Assembly (NCBI GenBank): GCA_001839685.1
Contig: MLAK01000526.1
Location: 82,147-111,598, forward strand
Source: Tritrichomonas foetus
Lineage: Eukaryota; Parabasalia; Tritrichomonadida; Tritrichomonadidae
Reading direction: 5' to 3'
Length of the DNA stretch: 29,452 bases
Part shown: positions 9,173 to 17,746 of the stretch, piece by piece
Numbering within the stretch: the stretch's first letter is position 1
How the letters are laid out: each line of letters begins with the position of its first letter
Position numbers and translations under genes: made by a program
Notes under the pieces: model-generated
The model's input: only the letters and a program-made list of their open reading frames with translations
The model's database searches: none
What the model was told of the DNA's origin: nothing

Positions 9173-10039
9173 ATGGGAAAGAAGAAAGCCTCTTATTTTA
9201 AGAACCCGAAGAAATCTTCTCAAATCAATATCCCACCAAAAGGATCCCGCGGTATTCTAGTAACATGTGACGTTGATGGCTCTCGTAAAGCTCTCGATCA
9301 AGTCACACGCCTAATCAACGAGCTCGCAGATCCAATCGAAGAATCGCCAGAAGACGAACAACAAAATGAACAACCAATCGAACAACAAACAGAAAAACCA
9401 ACAGAACAAGCTCAAGAATCAACAGATGACAATCCAGATTCAAATAATTCTAAAAACGAAAACAAAAACCGTAAACCTCGAGCGCGATTTGTTCCTTATA
9501 TGTCAGAAGTTAACGGCAACTTTTTCATTCGCTTTACAAACGAAAAAGACGATCCTTTCATCATCGTCGAAAAATATTTCAATACTTTGAAAGAAACCGG
9601 AGTCTCTCTCACAAGAAATGCTACACGAATGTATCCAATTCAGGCCAGCGGTTTTCCAACATCAGAAGAGACAATTCCAGTCCTCGAACCATTTGTTCGC
9701 AACTTTTTCAGAGCAGACGGTCCACCTATCAGTTATGAAATCATAATCCAGCGTAAACACAAAGGAAGCGCATCAGGCGAATCACATGATGACCTCAATA
9801 AAAAATTGTTAGCATTAGTTGGACCACCCCATCACGCGTCCTTCCACAAGGGCGATGCTGCTGTGCTTTGGATTTCTCTCGGAAGGAATTTGTACGTGAG
9901 CGTGGTTCCAAAATGGCGCGAGTGGTGCGGATGCAACATTCCAAAGTGTGCCGCGCAGAAATTCATAGAAAAGGTGGAAGAAAAAGTTGAAAAGAAGGAA
10001 GACGAAAAGAAAGAAGACACACCTGCAGAAACTGCTTGA
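9173..10039 (+). CDS. TAN1: Tan1/THUMPD1-like THUMP-domain tRNA acetylation adaptor
   Basis: Tan1/THUMPD1 binds tRNA through its THUMP domain and helps the Kre33/NAT10 acetyltransferase make N4-acetylcytidine at position 12 of tRNA-Ser and tRNA-Leu. The 288-residue product shows the family's order: a Lys-rich N-terminus, GSRGILVTCDVDGSRKALDQ at 24-43 (the diagnostic GxxGxLxTC segment with its following helix), and an acidic Gln/Glu/Asn-rich insert at 52-100. A THUMP-like domain covers about 125-250: TRMYPIQASGFPTSEE, a helix with FFRADGPPISYEIIIQRKHK, the helix DDLNKKLLALVG, and AVLWISLGRNLYVSVVPKWR. The tail is Lys/Glu-rich. The annotated ATG is the first in the frame and has TTCACAAAAAAATG around it. 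The last 116 bp of the gene are copied in the flanking artefactual duplication. Confidence 0.85.
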   Translation: MGKKKASYFKNPKKSSQINIPPKGSRGILVTCDVDGSRKALDQVTRLINELADPIEESPEDEQQNEQPIEQQTEKPTEQAQESTDDNPDSNNSKNENKNRKPRARFVPYMSEVNGNFFIRFTNEKDDPFIIVEKYFNTLKETGVSLTRNATRMYPIQASGFPTSEETIPVLEPFVRNFFRADGPPISYEIIIQRKHKGSASGESHDDLNKKLLALVGPPHHASFHKGDAAVLWISLGRNLYVSVVPKWREWCGCNIPKCAAQKFIEKVEEKVEKKEDEKKEDTPAETA

Positions 10040-10676
10040 AGTTTTATTTTAAAATAAATATAAAAAGCTTATCTTGTAAACATCACTAATTTACTGATGA
10101 ACCCTTTTATTGTTTTTACAATTATATTTTGTTTTAAATCTTTCAAAGTAAAACATGTAAATAAACAACCTATTGTTCATCAAGGTAACTAATGATATTT
10201 TCAGATTAACCATAAAGCAAGAGTCATTCATTGGAAGCAAGAATCATTCATTAGAAGCAAGAATCATTCATTGGAAGCAAGAATCATTCATTGGAAGCAN
10301 GGTGCGGATGCAACATTCCAAAGTGTGCCGCGCAGAAATTCATAGAAAAGGTGGAAGAAAAAGTTGAAAAGAAGGAAGACGAAAAGAAAGAAGACACACC
10401 TGCAGAAACTGCTTGAAGTTTTATTTTAAAATAAATATAAAAAGCTTATCTTGTAAACATCACTAATTTACTGATGAACCCTTTTATTGTTTTTACAATT
10501 ATATTTTGTTTTAAATCTTTCAAAGTAAAACATGTAAATAAACAACCTATTGTTCATCAAGGTAACTAATGATATTTTCAGATTAACCATAAAGCAAGAG
10601 TCATTCATTGGAAGCAAGAATCATTCATTAGAAGCAAGAATCATTCATTGGAAGCAAGAATCATTCATTGGAAGCA
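9924..10676. repeat. Perfect 376-bp direct duplication around a single N
   Basis: 9924-10299 and 10301-10676 are identical as read, including the last codons of the Tan1-like gene, its 3' flank and a 20-bp minisatellite. The copies are separated only by one undetermined base at 10300. This is the signature of two contig ends that overlap but were joined with an N instead of being merged. The second partial coding copy (10301-10416) should not be annotated as a gene. Confidence 0.9.
10217..10299. repeat. 20-bp minisatellite, four units (also read at 10594-10676)
   Basis: Four 20-bp units, each beginning GCAAGA and containing TCATTCATT, run at 10217-10236, 10237-10256, 10257-10276 and 10277-10296, plus a partial GCA. 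Units differ by one base (an A/G change in units 1 and 2). A repeat here would explain why the assembler stopped. The copy at 10594-10676 is probably the same locus counted twice. Confidence 0.9.
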
Positions 10677-10817
10677 TGAATTCATTGTAAAAACCATAAT
10701 AAAAAGAAAATAATGTCAAGAGTGAAATGCAAAACATTTTAGATAAAACATAAACAAAATCATTTCCTTCATTTTTGATGAACTTACAAAACAAAAAGAA
10801 AAAGTCAAAAACTTCAA
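10677..10817. other. Short intergenic stretch after the duplication
   Basis: AT-rich 3' flank shared by the Tan1-like gene and the convergent minus-strand gene. No feature seen. Confidence 0.5.
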
Positions 10818-11867
10818 TCAGAAAAACTCTCCGTCAGTTTCTTCATCACTATTATCTGTTCCATAGAACAAGTTTGATAGAGACAACACTGTAGACTTTG
10901 GATTTGTCCGTGGTGCCTCATTTTTACAAGAGATTGAATTACTTGCAATCTTCTTTACAGCAACACTGCTGCTTCCAAACTTGTGCTTACGTTTATTCGT
11001 GCCATAGAAACCATCGTTTGAATCGAGTGTAACTTCTTCACTCTCGCGAATACGAGCATTAAGTTTTTCACTTTCAGAGGAGTCCATTGCATCATTTTCT
11101 TGATCCCATGAACGCTTTTCCCAAAACAGAGGAACTTTTTGAGAATATATATGGTCGACATAATTTTCTGTCAGCTTTTCTTCTTCATATGTCAGATTGT
11201 CAAGCAATTCCTTTTCTTCCATTTCTATTACATAGCCTGGATGGAGGTAAGTTGATCTGCCATTAACAATTCTGTTTTCACATATTTCTAATCGACGATG
11301 TGTTGAAAAAATATCAAAATCAAAGGATTCAGATATATCTGATGATTTGGGAATGATGTCTAAACTGTCGAAAGCTGGCGTACAAATATAGTTTGTAGGT
11401 ATATTTTTTGATTTCTTTACCTTCTTTGACGTTTTTGTGAGTTTTTTGGTTTTTGCTGAATTAGATAAATCTGATTTTAATTTATTCGAAATTTTCTTTG
11501 ACTGAAGCTTTTCTGCTGTTGTTTTTGGACAAGAAAGCGTTTTCTTAGGTTTCAAAGGCTTCTGCTCCTTTTTCTGTGTCGGTTTTAACTTTGGCGCTGA
11601 ATTTTCTTTTTCCTGAGTAGGGGGAGTTGGCGCAGATTTTAGTTGGGCGTTATTTTTCTGCTGTAAGAGTAAAAGGAGCATGCCAAAAATTCGGGGATCG
11701 GTCTTGATTTGTCGAATCGGGTTAAATTGATAAGTAGTGTTCGGTTTGTTTTGGGAATCTTGGTTCACAGTTAGTACTGCAGTTGTAGGTATTGATGCTA
11801 TGCCTTCTGGTGGGGAGTTTGGCAGGTTATTTGGCACTAAGCTTGGCTGGAGAGTTTTCAACTCCAT
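10818..11867 (-). CDS. Lys/Pro-rich disordered protein of unknown function
   Basis: The product is 349 residues. Residues 1-50 are Pro/Asn/Thr-rich. A hydrophobic helix (RIFGMLLLLLQQ, 59-70) is followed by a strongly basic region (92-155, many Lys) with a KEN tripeptide at 87-89, a motif that can act as a cell-cycle degron. Residues 185-260 look more ordered: HRRLEICENRIVNGRSTYLH, then a Glu-rich helix and KVPLFWEKRSWDQEN. The C-terminus is acidic, and the tetrapeptide FYGT occurs twice (287-290 and 334-337), each followed by charged residues. The basic middle and acidic tail would suit a chromatin or nuclear protein, but no family is recognised. The ATG is the first codon of the frame and the stop is TGA. 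Confidence 0.75.
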   Translation of the reverse strand: MELKTLQPSLVPNNLPNSPPEGIASIPTTAVLTVNQDSQNKPNTTYQFNPIRQIKTDPRIFGMLLLLLQQKNNAQLKSAPTPPTQEKENSAPKLKPTQKKEQKPLKPKKTLSCPKTTAEKLQSKKISNKLKSDLSNSAKTKKLTKTSKKVKKSKNIPTNYICTPAFDSLDIIPKSSDISESFDFDIFSTHRRLEICENRIVNGRSTYLHPGYVIEMEEKELLDNLTYEEEKLTENYVDHIYSQKVPLFWEKRSWDQENDAMDSSESEKLNARIRESEEVTLDSNDGFYGTNKRKHKFGSSSVAVKKIASNSISCKNEAPRTNPKSTVLSLSNLFYGTDNSDEETDGEFF

Positions 11868-12490
11868 TTTAATTTCACGAAACTTTTTCTATTTATTTTT
11901 GGCATAGTGTCCATATTTTTTTATTTTGAATGATGTTGATAAGGTGAATTGATGAAAGTTAAAGGTGAAATTTAAGTGAGTTGATATATCATTCAAAAAA
12001 GAAAAATGAATCGAAGTTAAACGATATTAATTCAAATTGTCATAGAATTTATTTCAATATTGAAAAGGCAAGTGACTCAATTTTTCACAATCAAGATTTA
12101 TATTTGTCGCATTCTCCGAATCGATCCTCAAAATCATGACATTGTGTATACATGCTCATTTTTATTGTTATGACAATAATCTCGAAGTTGGATGAAAGTT
12201 GAAATGAATATTCCTCAAAAAAATAATTTTTTTATTGTCGTGAGATTTTATGCTTTTCATCATTTTAGATATAAAGCTTGATAAGCTTGTAAAGTAAAGA
12301 TAAGATACATTTTTAGAACCAAAGTGAATTATGCAAAAAAATATTTGATTTCAAAGATAAATCAGAATTAGAGATTTTTATACGGTAATCATATTTTATT
12401 TTAAGCTACAATAAAATTGAAAAATATATGCAAAAAGTGAATTCCAAAAGTCGAAAATGAAAATACTTAAAAAATCACTTCTCTATTCAA
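11868..12490. other. Intergenic region, no gene seen
   Basis: About 620 bp of AT-rich spacer between two minus-strand genes. It must hold the promoter of the left gene. A TCAAAATAAA (minus strand, roughly 11930-11920) is the nearest initiator-like string, further from the ATG than in other genes here. Nothing else is recognised. Confidence 0.5.
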
Positions 12491-14554
12491 TCATTGGTTC
12501 TCGTCAATATTATGCGGTTCTTGCCATGTTTTCTGATTGGAAAGATTGGAAGCTCCCGAGCTTGCTCGACTCGAGTGGTGTGATCCATGCCCATGTCTTG
12601 ATCTATGTGAATGCGTAGAATGTCTCGAATGAGTTGAATGATGAGAATGATCGGATTGTTTTGAGTGTCTCGATTGATGCGAAGCATGGGAGTGATGGCT
12701 TTGATGGCTTCTGTGACTAGTATGACTGGTGTGGCTCGTGCGACTAGTTCTGCTTGTGCGGCTCACGCTACTTGATGCATCCGAGTTCTTCGAGCTGTGG
12801 TGAGAGTGATGGTGGTGTCTGGGTGACGACGACAATGATCGTTGGCTTTCATTTCCTTGTGCGGATTCTTGACGTGGCGATTCAGGTTCTTTAATCACAG
12901 GTGCTTTCGTTTCATTTTCTTCTTCTCCTTTCTCTTTTATTTCTCTTTCTTTCTCTGGTTCTTGTTCTTCTTCACCATTTGTTTCCCACCATTTCAAGTA
13001 TTCGGCAGGTTCTTTTATTTCATTAGTTTCGACTTCTTTGGATTGAACTTCTTCTTGTTGTTGTTGATCTTCTTGTTGCTGAACTTCTTGTTGCTGTGGT
13101 GGTGCTTGCTGTCGTTGTTGAACTTGTTGTTTAATGCTTTCAGAAGCACTTTCGAGAAGGTTGGTGACTGCGTTGATGAGTTTTTCACCTTGATTCATAA
13201 CTTTTGTGACAACATCATCACTGTAACTTTCAGAATTGTTACTGTATGAATAGTCATAGGAATTATCATTTAATTCTTCTTTTTTGTTTTCCTTTTTATC
13301 ACTTTCATTTTTCACATCACTTTTCTGTTCACTTTGTTGTTCGAGGTTTCTTTCTACAACATGAGGGTCTTCATCCAGTTCGACATGATTTTGTTTTTCA
13401 CGCTCTAGCGCTTCTTCTTCTTCTTCGTGCCGACGGCGGCGCTCGTAAGCTTCAGCCAATTCCGTTTCTCTTTCAATCGCGCTTTTTGCAGAAAGGTCAT
13501 CGCTATCGAATGCTGCAATTGTTGAACTACTGTAATTCATCTCGGCATTATGACGGACCATTCCAACGATAACTTCAGAGTCCATTCCCTCGTATTTCAT
13601 ATTCTTGCGTCGAAGTTCGGCAATGTCGCTGTCTGGTTCCATTTGTAAGAGCTCGTCGGTTTCTGAAAGTTCAATTTTGAGAACGCCGTGTGCTGGCTCG
13701 ATCATTAAAATTCCGTCTTCTTCTTGTTCATCAATAGTTGTTTCTGCTTCGACTGTAAACGCTTGTCTCTTTACAGCCTTTCTTTTTGGTGATGATGATC
13801 TCTTTCTCTTTGGCGATGCTGATCTTTTCTTTGGTGATCTTGGAGATCCAGGCGACCGTTTACTTGATGGACCATTTATCAATTCAACTGTTCCATCGTC
13901 CAAAACTCTTGTTAATTTTCGATGAGCAAAGAAAGGTTCTGTATCAGTACTTAATTGCGATACGCGCCCATATCGAAGAAATGACGCATCTGAATTAGTA
14001 CGACTTCCTGCCGGCTCGCTTGGAAAGTTTTCTCGATTTAGTGGTTTTTCCAAATTTTCGTTCGTTTCGACTTTCTCGTTTTCAAAGTGAAAATCGGAAT
14101 CGGTAGTGTTTTCATGTGCCTCTGCTAGCTTTCTTTCCATTTCACAAACTCTCTCTTTTGGATGTTTGCTGCTATCGAATAAATCTGCTGATGCCGAGCT
14201 GAAGTTCATTGAAGCGTTGTTTTTGACAACTTGATCTGCCGTTTCACTATCGTAATTTGGCCCCTTCTTTCTTTTACCTGAAATATCTGAGTCCGCATTG
14301 ATTTGCGCAATTTCTTCACTTGGCGTGTATTTTAATGCTCCATTTGCTGGGTCAACCATAAGGACGCCTTCTTCGACTTTGTCAGTTGGTCTGGCGTGCC
14401 TCTTTCTGGAATTCGAATTTCGGTTTTGGTGCGAACCTCGGATTCTGGCGTGTTTGGGAGAAACTGGTGGAGACACAGAAGAATGCTGTGGACTTTGCGA
14501 CTGTTGAACAGGTGGGTTGTTTAGTGGAGGAAGATTTGATCTTTCTTCAGACAT
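12491..14554 (-). CDS. Disordered protein with duplicated novel domain and Ser/His-rich tail
   Basis: The product is 687 residues. A unit of about 90 residues occurs twice, at 60-147 and 278-370. Both copies share EEGVLM/EDGILM, PA-x-G-x-LK, DSDI, a basic patch, a V..NA-x-MN-F/Y-SS segment, FDS and an ELAEA-type helix. Between them (about 230-262) is an Arg/Ser/Pro-rich stretch with repeated SPK motifs, like a proline-directed kinase target or RS-like region. After copy 2 come a Glu/Arg helix, an Asn/Glu region, a Gln-rich stretch (475-503) and an acidic segment. A tail of about 100 residues (578-670) is almost entirely Ser, His, Thr and Arg, with a xSH period. His-rich runs in other eukaryotes can bind metal or drive condensate targeting; which applies here is unknown. 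I recognise no named family. The stop is TGA. Confidence 0.8.
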   Translation of the reverse strand: MSEERSNLPPLNNPPVQQSQSPQHSSVSPPVSPKHARIRGSHQNRNSNSRKRHARPTDKVEEGVLMVDPANGALKYTPSEEIAQINADSDISGKRKKGPNYDSETADQVVKNNASMNFSSASADLFDSSKHPKERVCEMERKLAEAHENTTDSDFHFENEKVETNENLEKPLNRENFPSEPAGSRTNSDASFLRYGRVSQLSTDTEPFFAHRKLTRVLDDGTVELINGPSSKRSPGSPRSPKKRSASPKRKRSSSPKRKAVKRQAFTVEAETTIDEQEEDGILMIEPAHGVLKIELSETDELLQMEPDSDIAELRRKNMKYEGMDSEVIVGMVRHNAEMNYSSSTIAAFDSDDLSAKSAIERETELAEAYERRRRHEEEEEALEREKQNHVELDEDPHVVERNLEQQSEQKSDVKNESDKKENKKEELNDNSYDYSYSNNSESYSDDVVTKVMNQGEKLINAVTNLLESASESIKQQVQQRQQAPPQQQEVQQQEDQQQQEEVQSKEVETNEIKEPAEYLKWWETNGEEEQEPEKEREIKEKGEEENETKAPVIKEPESPRQESAQGNESQRSLSSSPRHHHHSHHSSKNSDASSSVSRTSRTSRTSHTSHTSHRSHQSHHSHASHQSRHSKQSDHSHHSTHSRHSTHSHRSRHGHGSHHSSRASSGASNLSNQKTWQEPHNIDENQ

Positions 14555-15009
14555 TTCTTTAATTTTTGCTAAATTTTATTTGATTTATTCAGAAAAACGG
14601 ATATCATATTTTATTCAAACATAGAAAAATATTTCGAAAATCATTTAAAAAGTTCACAAGACAAGGATTTTTCCTAAGAAATAAAAGACGTTTATTTGAA
14701 TAGAATCTCATTCAATTGATTCTTTGTCATTTTTTCAAAACTTATATAGTCAAAATAATATTTCTCCTCATAATATTCAATATTTACATATTCATCCATT
14801 CCACAAATATGACCATATAAGTAATCAAATAATGATCATAAAACAATGGGAATGAGCGAAGAGAGATTCGGAATTTACACTATATGAAGATCAAACACTT
14901 TGATCAATTAAATCACTTGTAATGGTGAAAATATAACAGTTTGTGTCAAATTAAAGAAACAATATCGAAGCAAAATGGAAGATTAAAATAGTGTGAAAAA
15001 AGTGAATGT
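14555..15009. other. Intergenic region, no gene seen
   Basis: About 455 bp of AT-rich spacer between minus-strand genes. It holds the promoter of the duplicated-domain gene, where a minus-strand TCAAATAAAA lies about 25-30 nt before the ATG. No RNA gene or ORF is supported. Confidence 0.5.
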
Positions 15010-17217
15010 TTACTCATCTGATGTTCCGATTCCATCAATACTTTTCTGAAAATGCATTAAGGCAGATTTAACCATTGTGAATGTATATTCTGTTGTCTCT
15101 GTAATCAATCTGAATTCATTGTTGTCTTCCATAATTGACTTAACGAAATGGTCAATGTATTTAATTGTTGATGGTAATCTTTCCGGTGCAGCCAAAACAA
15201 GGAGAAGGATTGTCATTGGAAGCCATTGATCAGCTCCAACTTCTTTGTGTCCTTCGAAAGTGAGTACAAATACCAATGTATTCAAAGCCTCGCAGAAATA
15301 CTGCAACTTGATGAGCGGGAGTGGTGCATCGAAAGCTTGTTTTAATTGACTCTGTGCGGATTCGAGAAGTTTTGGATTCTCTTGGAAGGTTGATGTGAAA
15401 TCAAATGTGTTCTGTCGAAGCAATTCATCATGTTTGTCTTTAATTCCTTGGCAGCAAAGTCTGTCTTGTTCAACAAGCTCTGATTTCATCTTAAGGAACC
15501 TTTCTTGTGGAATTTCACGCATTACTATATTGTGGAGGATCTCTTGATTCATTGTTAATTGATACTGATGAGAAGTACACCATGTTTTCAGTTGTTGAAC
15601 GATATTTCTGAAGAATTCACAAAATGCGGAAGCATCTTGACAAAGGTTATCTGAAATATCATTAAGTGGCTTGGTTTCATTCAACCACATTTCAACTAAA
15701 TGGAAACGAAGAACATCTCTGTAGCCATCGATTGCTTTCTTCAGGGATTTCGAAAGTTGTCCCATTTGTGAATATTCTGTATTATAAAGAGAGATCTTTG
15801 AAAGTTTATCAAGTCTCTGAGGTTGTCTTTCTTCGAACTTTTTACGAAGAAGATCAAGGAAATCTTGGAATTTCCAATCGCTGTTTAATTTCTTTCTTGC
15901 TGATTCAAAATCATCAATTTTCATTTCAAGAAGAAGACGATGATCTGGACGGGCAAGTTGAACTTGTGATTTCAAAAGATCAACCATATCTAATGTTCCA
16001 TTTGATTGTGCAGCAAGTGGAATGACATCAACGCCAGTTAGCATTTCTCTAAGCTGTTTTTCAATATCATCTTCAGGTGAAACTGGTTCACCAGTGTTAT
16101 TGGAGCGCTGAACATCTTGGACACTTGGAAGTGTGAATGAATATGTGAGATACTCGGTTTGTGAAAGGTTATTTTCAAGTTGAGCAGTTTTCACGGCAAA
16201 TTCACCTGATCGATTTGCACTATCAACCAAAGCAATAAGAACATCAAGATCATTGGAAGAGAAGAGTGCTGATTTTCCAAGGTCTGGTAAGATCTTTGAA
16301 AGTTTTTCAGATGATGGTAAAGTGGATGGACTTTCAACATTTTGTAAAACCGTCCATAATTGCTGACTAATTGACCTTAAACCGTCAATGATGAGAGAAG
16401 TTGCATTTGATCCAATTCTTAAAGAAAGTGGAATAATTCCAAATGTGCGTGGTGAATCGAATGCTGGAATGAAGAATGAGTCGATGAGGAGTTGTGGTGG
16501 TTCTGGTGCGAATGAAAGACATTCTTTGATGATGTTTGGACAAAATTGAGCGGAATCTGTCCATTTTCGTAAAAACTCTTCACAAAAAGTGGTAGCAGAT
16601 TCTTGGCTGCTTACATTTGGTACACTGTTAATCAAATCACTCATAACAGCATCAAAAAATTGTCTGAATTGAGGAACAGCAAAAATTACGCGAGCAAACA
16701 ATGGAGCGACATCATAATATTTTTCAACGATTTCTTTCATGAAAACCAAGTATTTTTCTGCTGATTCGGCACACCACAAGTAGCCAAAAAGACCGGGAAT
16801 TGTTGAAAATGTCATTTGATCGATCAAATCTGTTTTGTTATGAGCTAAATCAGCGCAGGCGCTTGCGAGCTGTGAAATGGAATCAACAAATGTGGAAATA
16901 ACGCGATTGAATGTCGTAATTAGTGCTGGTTGTGGCGGAGATGGCATTGCTTTATCGGGGAACTCCTTGAAGAGAGAATCGAAAAACTGTGGCGCTAATT
17001 TGACTGCACGATCACCCATTGAGTTCATGTGTAAAAATAGCAAAAATTTTTGAAGGTATAAAACTTTTTGTGACTCTGATCGAAGATTAAGGTTAAGTTC
17101 TTGAATTTCGTGACTTTGGAAATCGATGAAAATATCTTCGCGTTTAAGGAGAAGTTGGACGTGACGTAATTCGTCCATTAAATTTGTGCTTTCGGTGCCT
17201 TCAGGTGCAGTTGTCAT
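15010..17217 (-). CDS. VPS9-domain protein, probable Rab5-type guanine nucleotide exchange factor
   Basis: The product is 735 residues. Residues 628-725 fit a VPS9 domain, the exchange module for Rab5/Rab21-type GTPases on endosomes. The core ADQWLP at 662-667 matches the AD-x-x-LP motif whose Asp and Pro are needed for catalysis. PSTIKYIDHF at 682-691 matches the conserved N-x-x-YI-x-x-F helix, and Y711-x-x-T714 (EYTFTMVKSAL) matches the YxxT pair. The rest is all-helical. The first 400 residues, with MKEIVEKYYDVAPLFARVI and similar helices, could be a divergent RasGAP-like module as in GAPVD1-type proteins, but I see no arginine-finger signature. Residues 430-560 are a helical bundle with heptads before the VPS9 core. 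A role in endocytosis is inferred from the family. The ATG is the first in frame and the stop reads TAAA. Confidence 0.75.
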   Translation of the reverse strand: MTTAPEGTESTNLMDELRHVQLLLKREDIFIDFQSHEIQELNLNLRSESQKVLYLQKFLLFLHMNSMGDRAVKLAPQFFDSLFKEFPDKAMPSPPQPALITTFNRVISTFVDSISQLASACADLAHNKTDLIDQMTFSTIPGLFGYLWCAESAEKYLVFMKEIVEKYYDVAPLFARVIFAVPQFRQFFDAVMSDLINSVPNVSSQESATTFCEEFLRKWTDSAQFCPNIIKECLSFAPEPPQLLIDSFFIPAFDSPRTFGIIPLSLRIGSNATSLIIDGLRSISQQLWTVLQNVESPSTLPSSEKLSKILPDLGKSALFSSNDLDVLIALVDSANRSGEFAVKTAQLENNLSQTEYLTYSFTLPSVQDVQRSNNTGEPVSPEDDIEKQLREMLTGVDVIPLAAQSNGTLDMVDLLKSQVQLARPDHRLLLEMKIDDFESARKKLNSDWKFQDFLDLLRKKFEERQPQRLDKLSKISLYNTEYSQMGQLSKSLKKAIDGYRDVLRFHLVEMWLNETKPLNDISDNLCQDASAFCEFFRNIVQQLKTWCTSHQYQLTMNQEILHNIVMREIPQERFLKMKSELVEQDRLCCQGIKDKHDELLRQNTFDFTSTFQENPKLLESAQSQLKQAFDAPLPLIKLQYFCEALNTLVFVLTFEGHKEVGADQWLPMTILLLVLAAPERLPSTIKYIDHFVKSIMEDNNEFRLITETTEYTFTMVKSALMHFQKSIDGIGTSDE

Positions 17218-17746
17218 TCTGGAGTGTCACTTTTTATACAAAAGTTTTCACAACTATCGTTCATTGAAAAATTTCAATTATCAAATTTCGTGAAAAAGCG
17301 TCATAAAATCATGATAATTCCACGATTTCTCAAAATCATTTTATAAAACACAGTACATCTCATTGAAATGACCCTTTGAGTAAACAACATGTAATAGTTT
17401 TGGAATTTGATATCGTACAAAGCCCAATTTAAAAAATCATTATTTGTTTCAATGATGAGTGGCTAAATATTGAATAACTTTGTTTTAATATTTGACCAAT
17501 GAAAAATCATCAATAATTCTATCCACACTTATCCTCATAACAACCATTTCTAAAAATATATATCTTCAGATTGAAACTATCTCTGAATAGAAGATCACCA
17601 AAAAACATTCAAACAATAAGAATTCATTTTCTCAAGAAAATTAAAATATGAAAAATGAATGATTTGAAATTATCAAGAAAAAAAAAGTAGTAAAATACAT
17701 CATTTATCTATAAATAATCATACCACTTAATAACTGTTAATAACTT
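17218..17746. other. Intergenic region, no gene seen
   Basis: About 530 bp of AT-rich spacer between minus-strand genes, with no supported ORF or RNA gene. The VPS9 gene promoter must lie at its left end; no close TCA initiator was evident there apart from a minus-strand ACACTCC near the ATG. Confidence 0.5.

Noticed and set aside
10301..10416. A second, partial Tan1-like gene
   Set aside because: It is an exact copy of the end of the real gene, starting right after the N, and is explained by the contig overlap.
10217..10676. Regular 20-bp repeats as a CRISPR-like array
   Set aside because: The units are contiguous with no spacers, and all neighbouring genes are eukaryotic.
12842..13925. 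Several plus-strand open frames, Phe/Leu-rich, within the duplicated-domain gene
   Set aside because: They are antisense shadows of Glu/Lys/Ser-rich codons (GAA read as TTC, AAG as CTT) and have no independent features.
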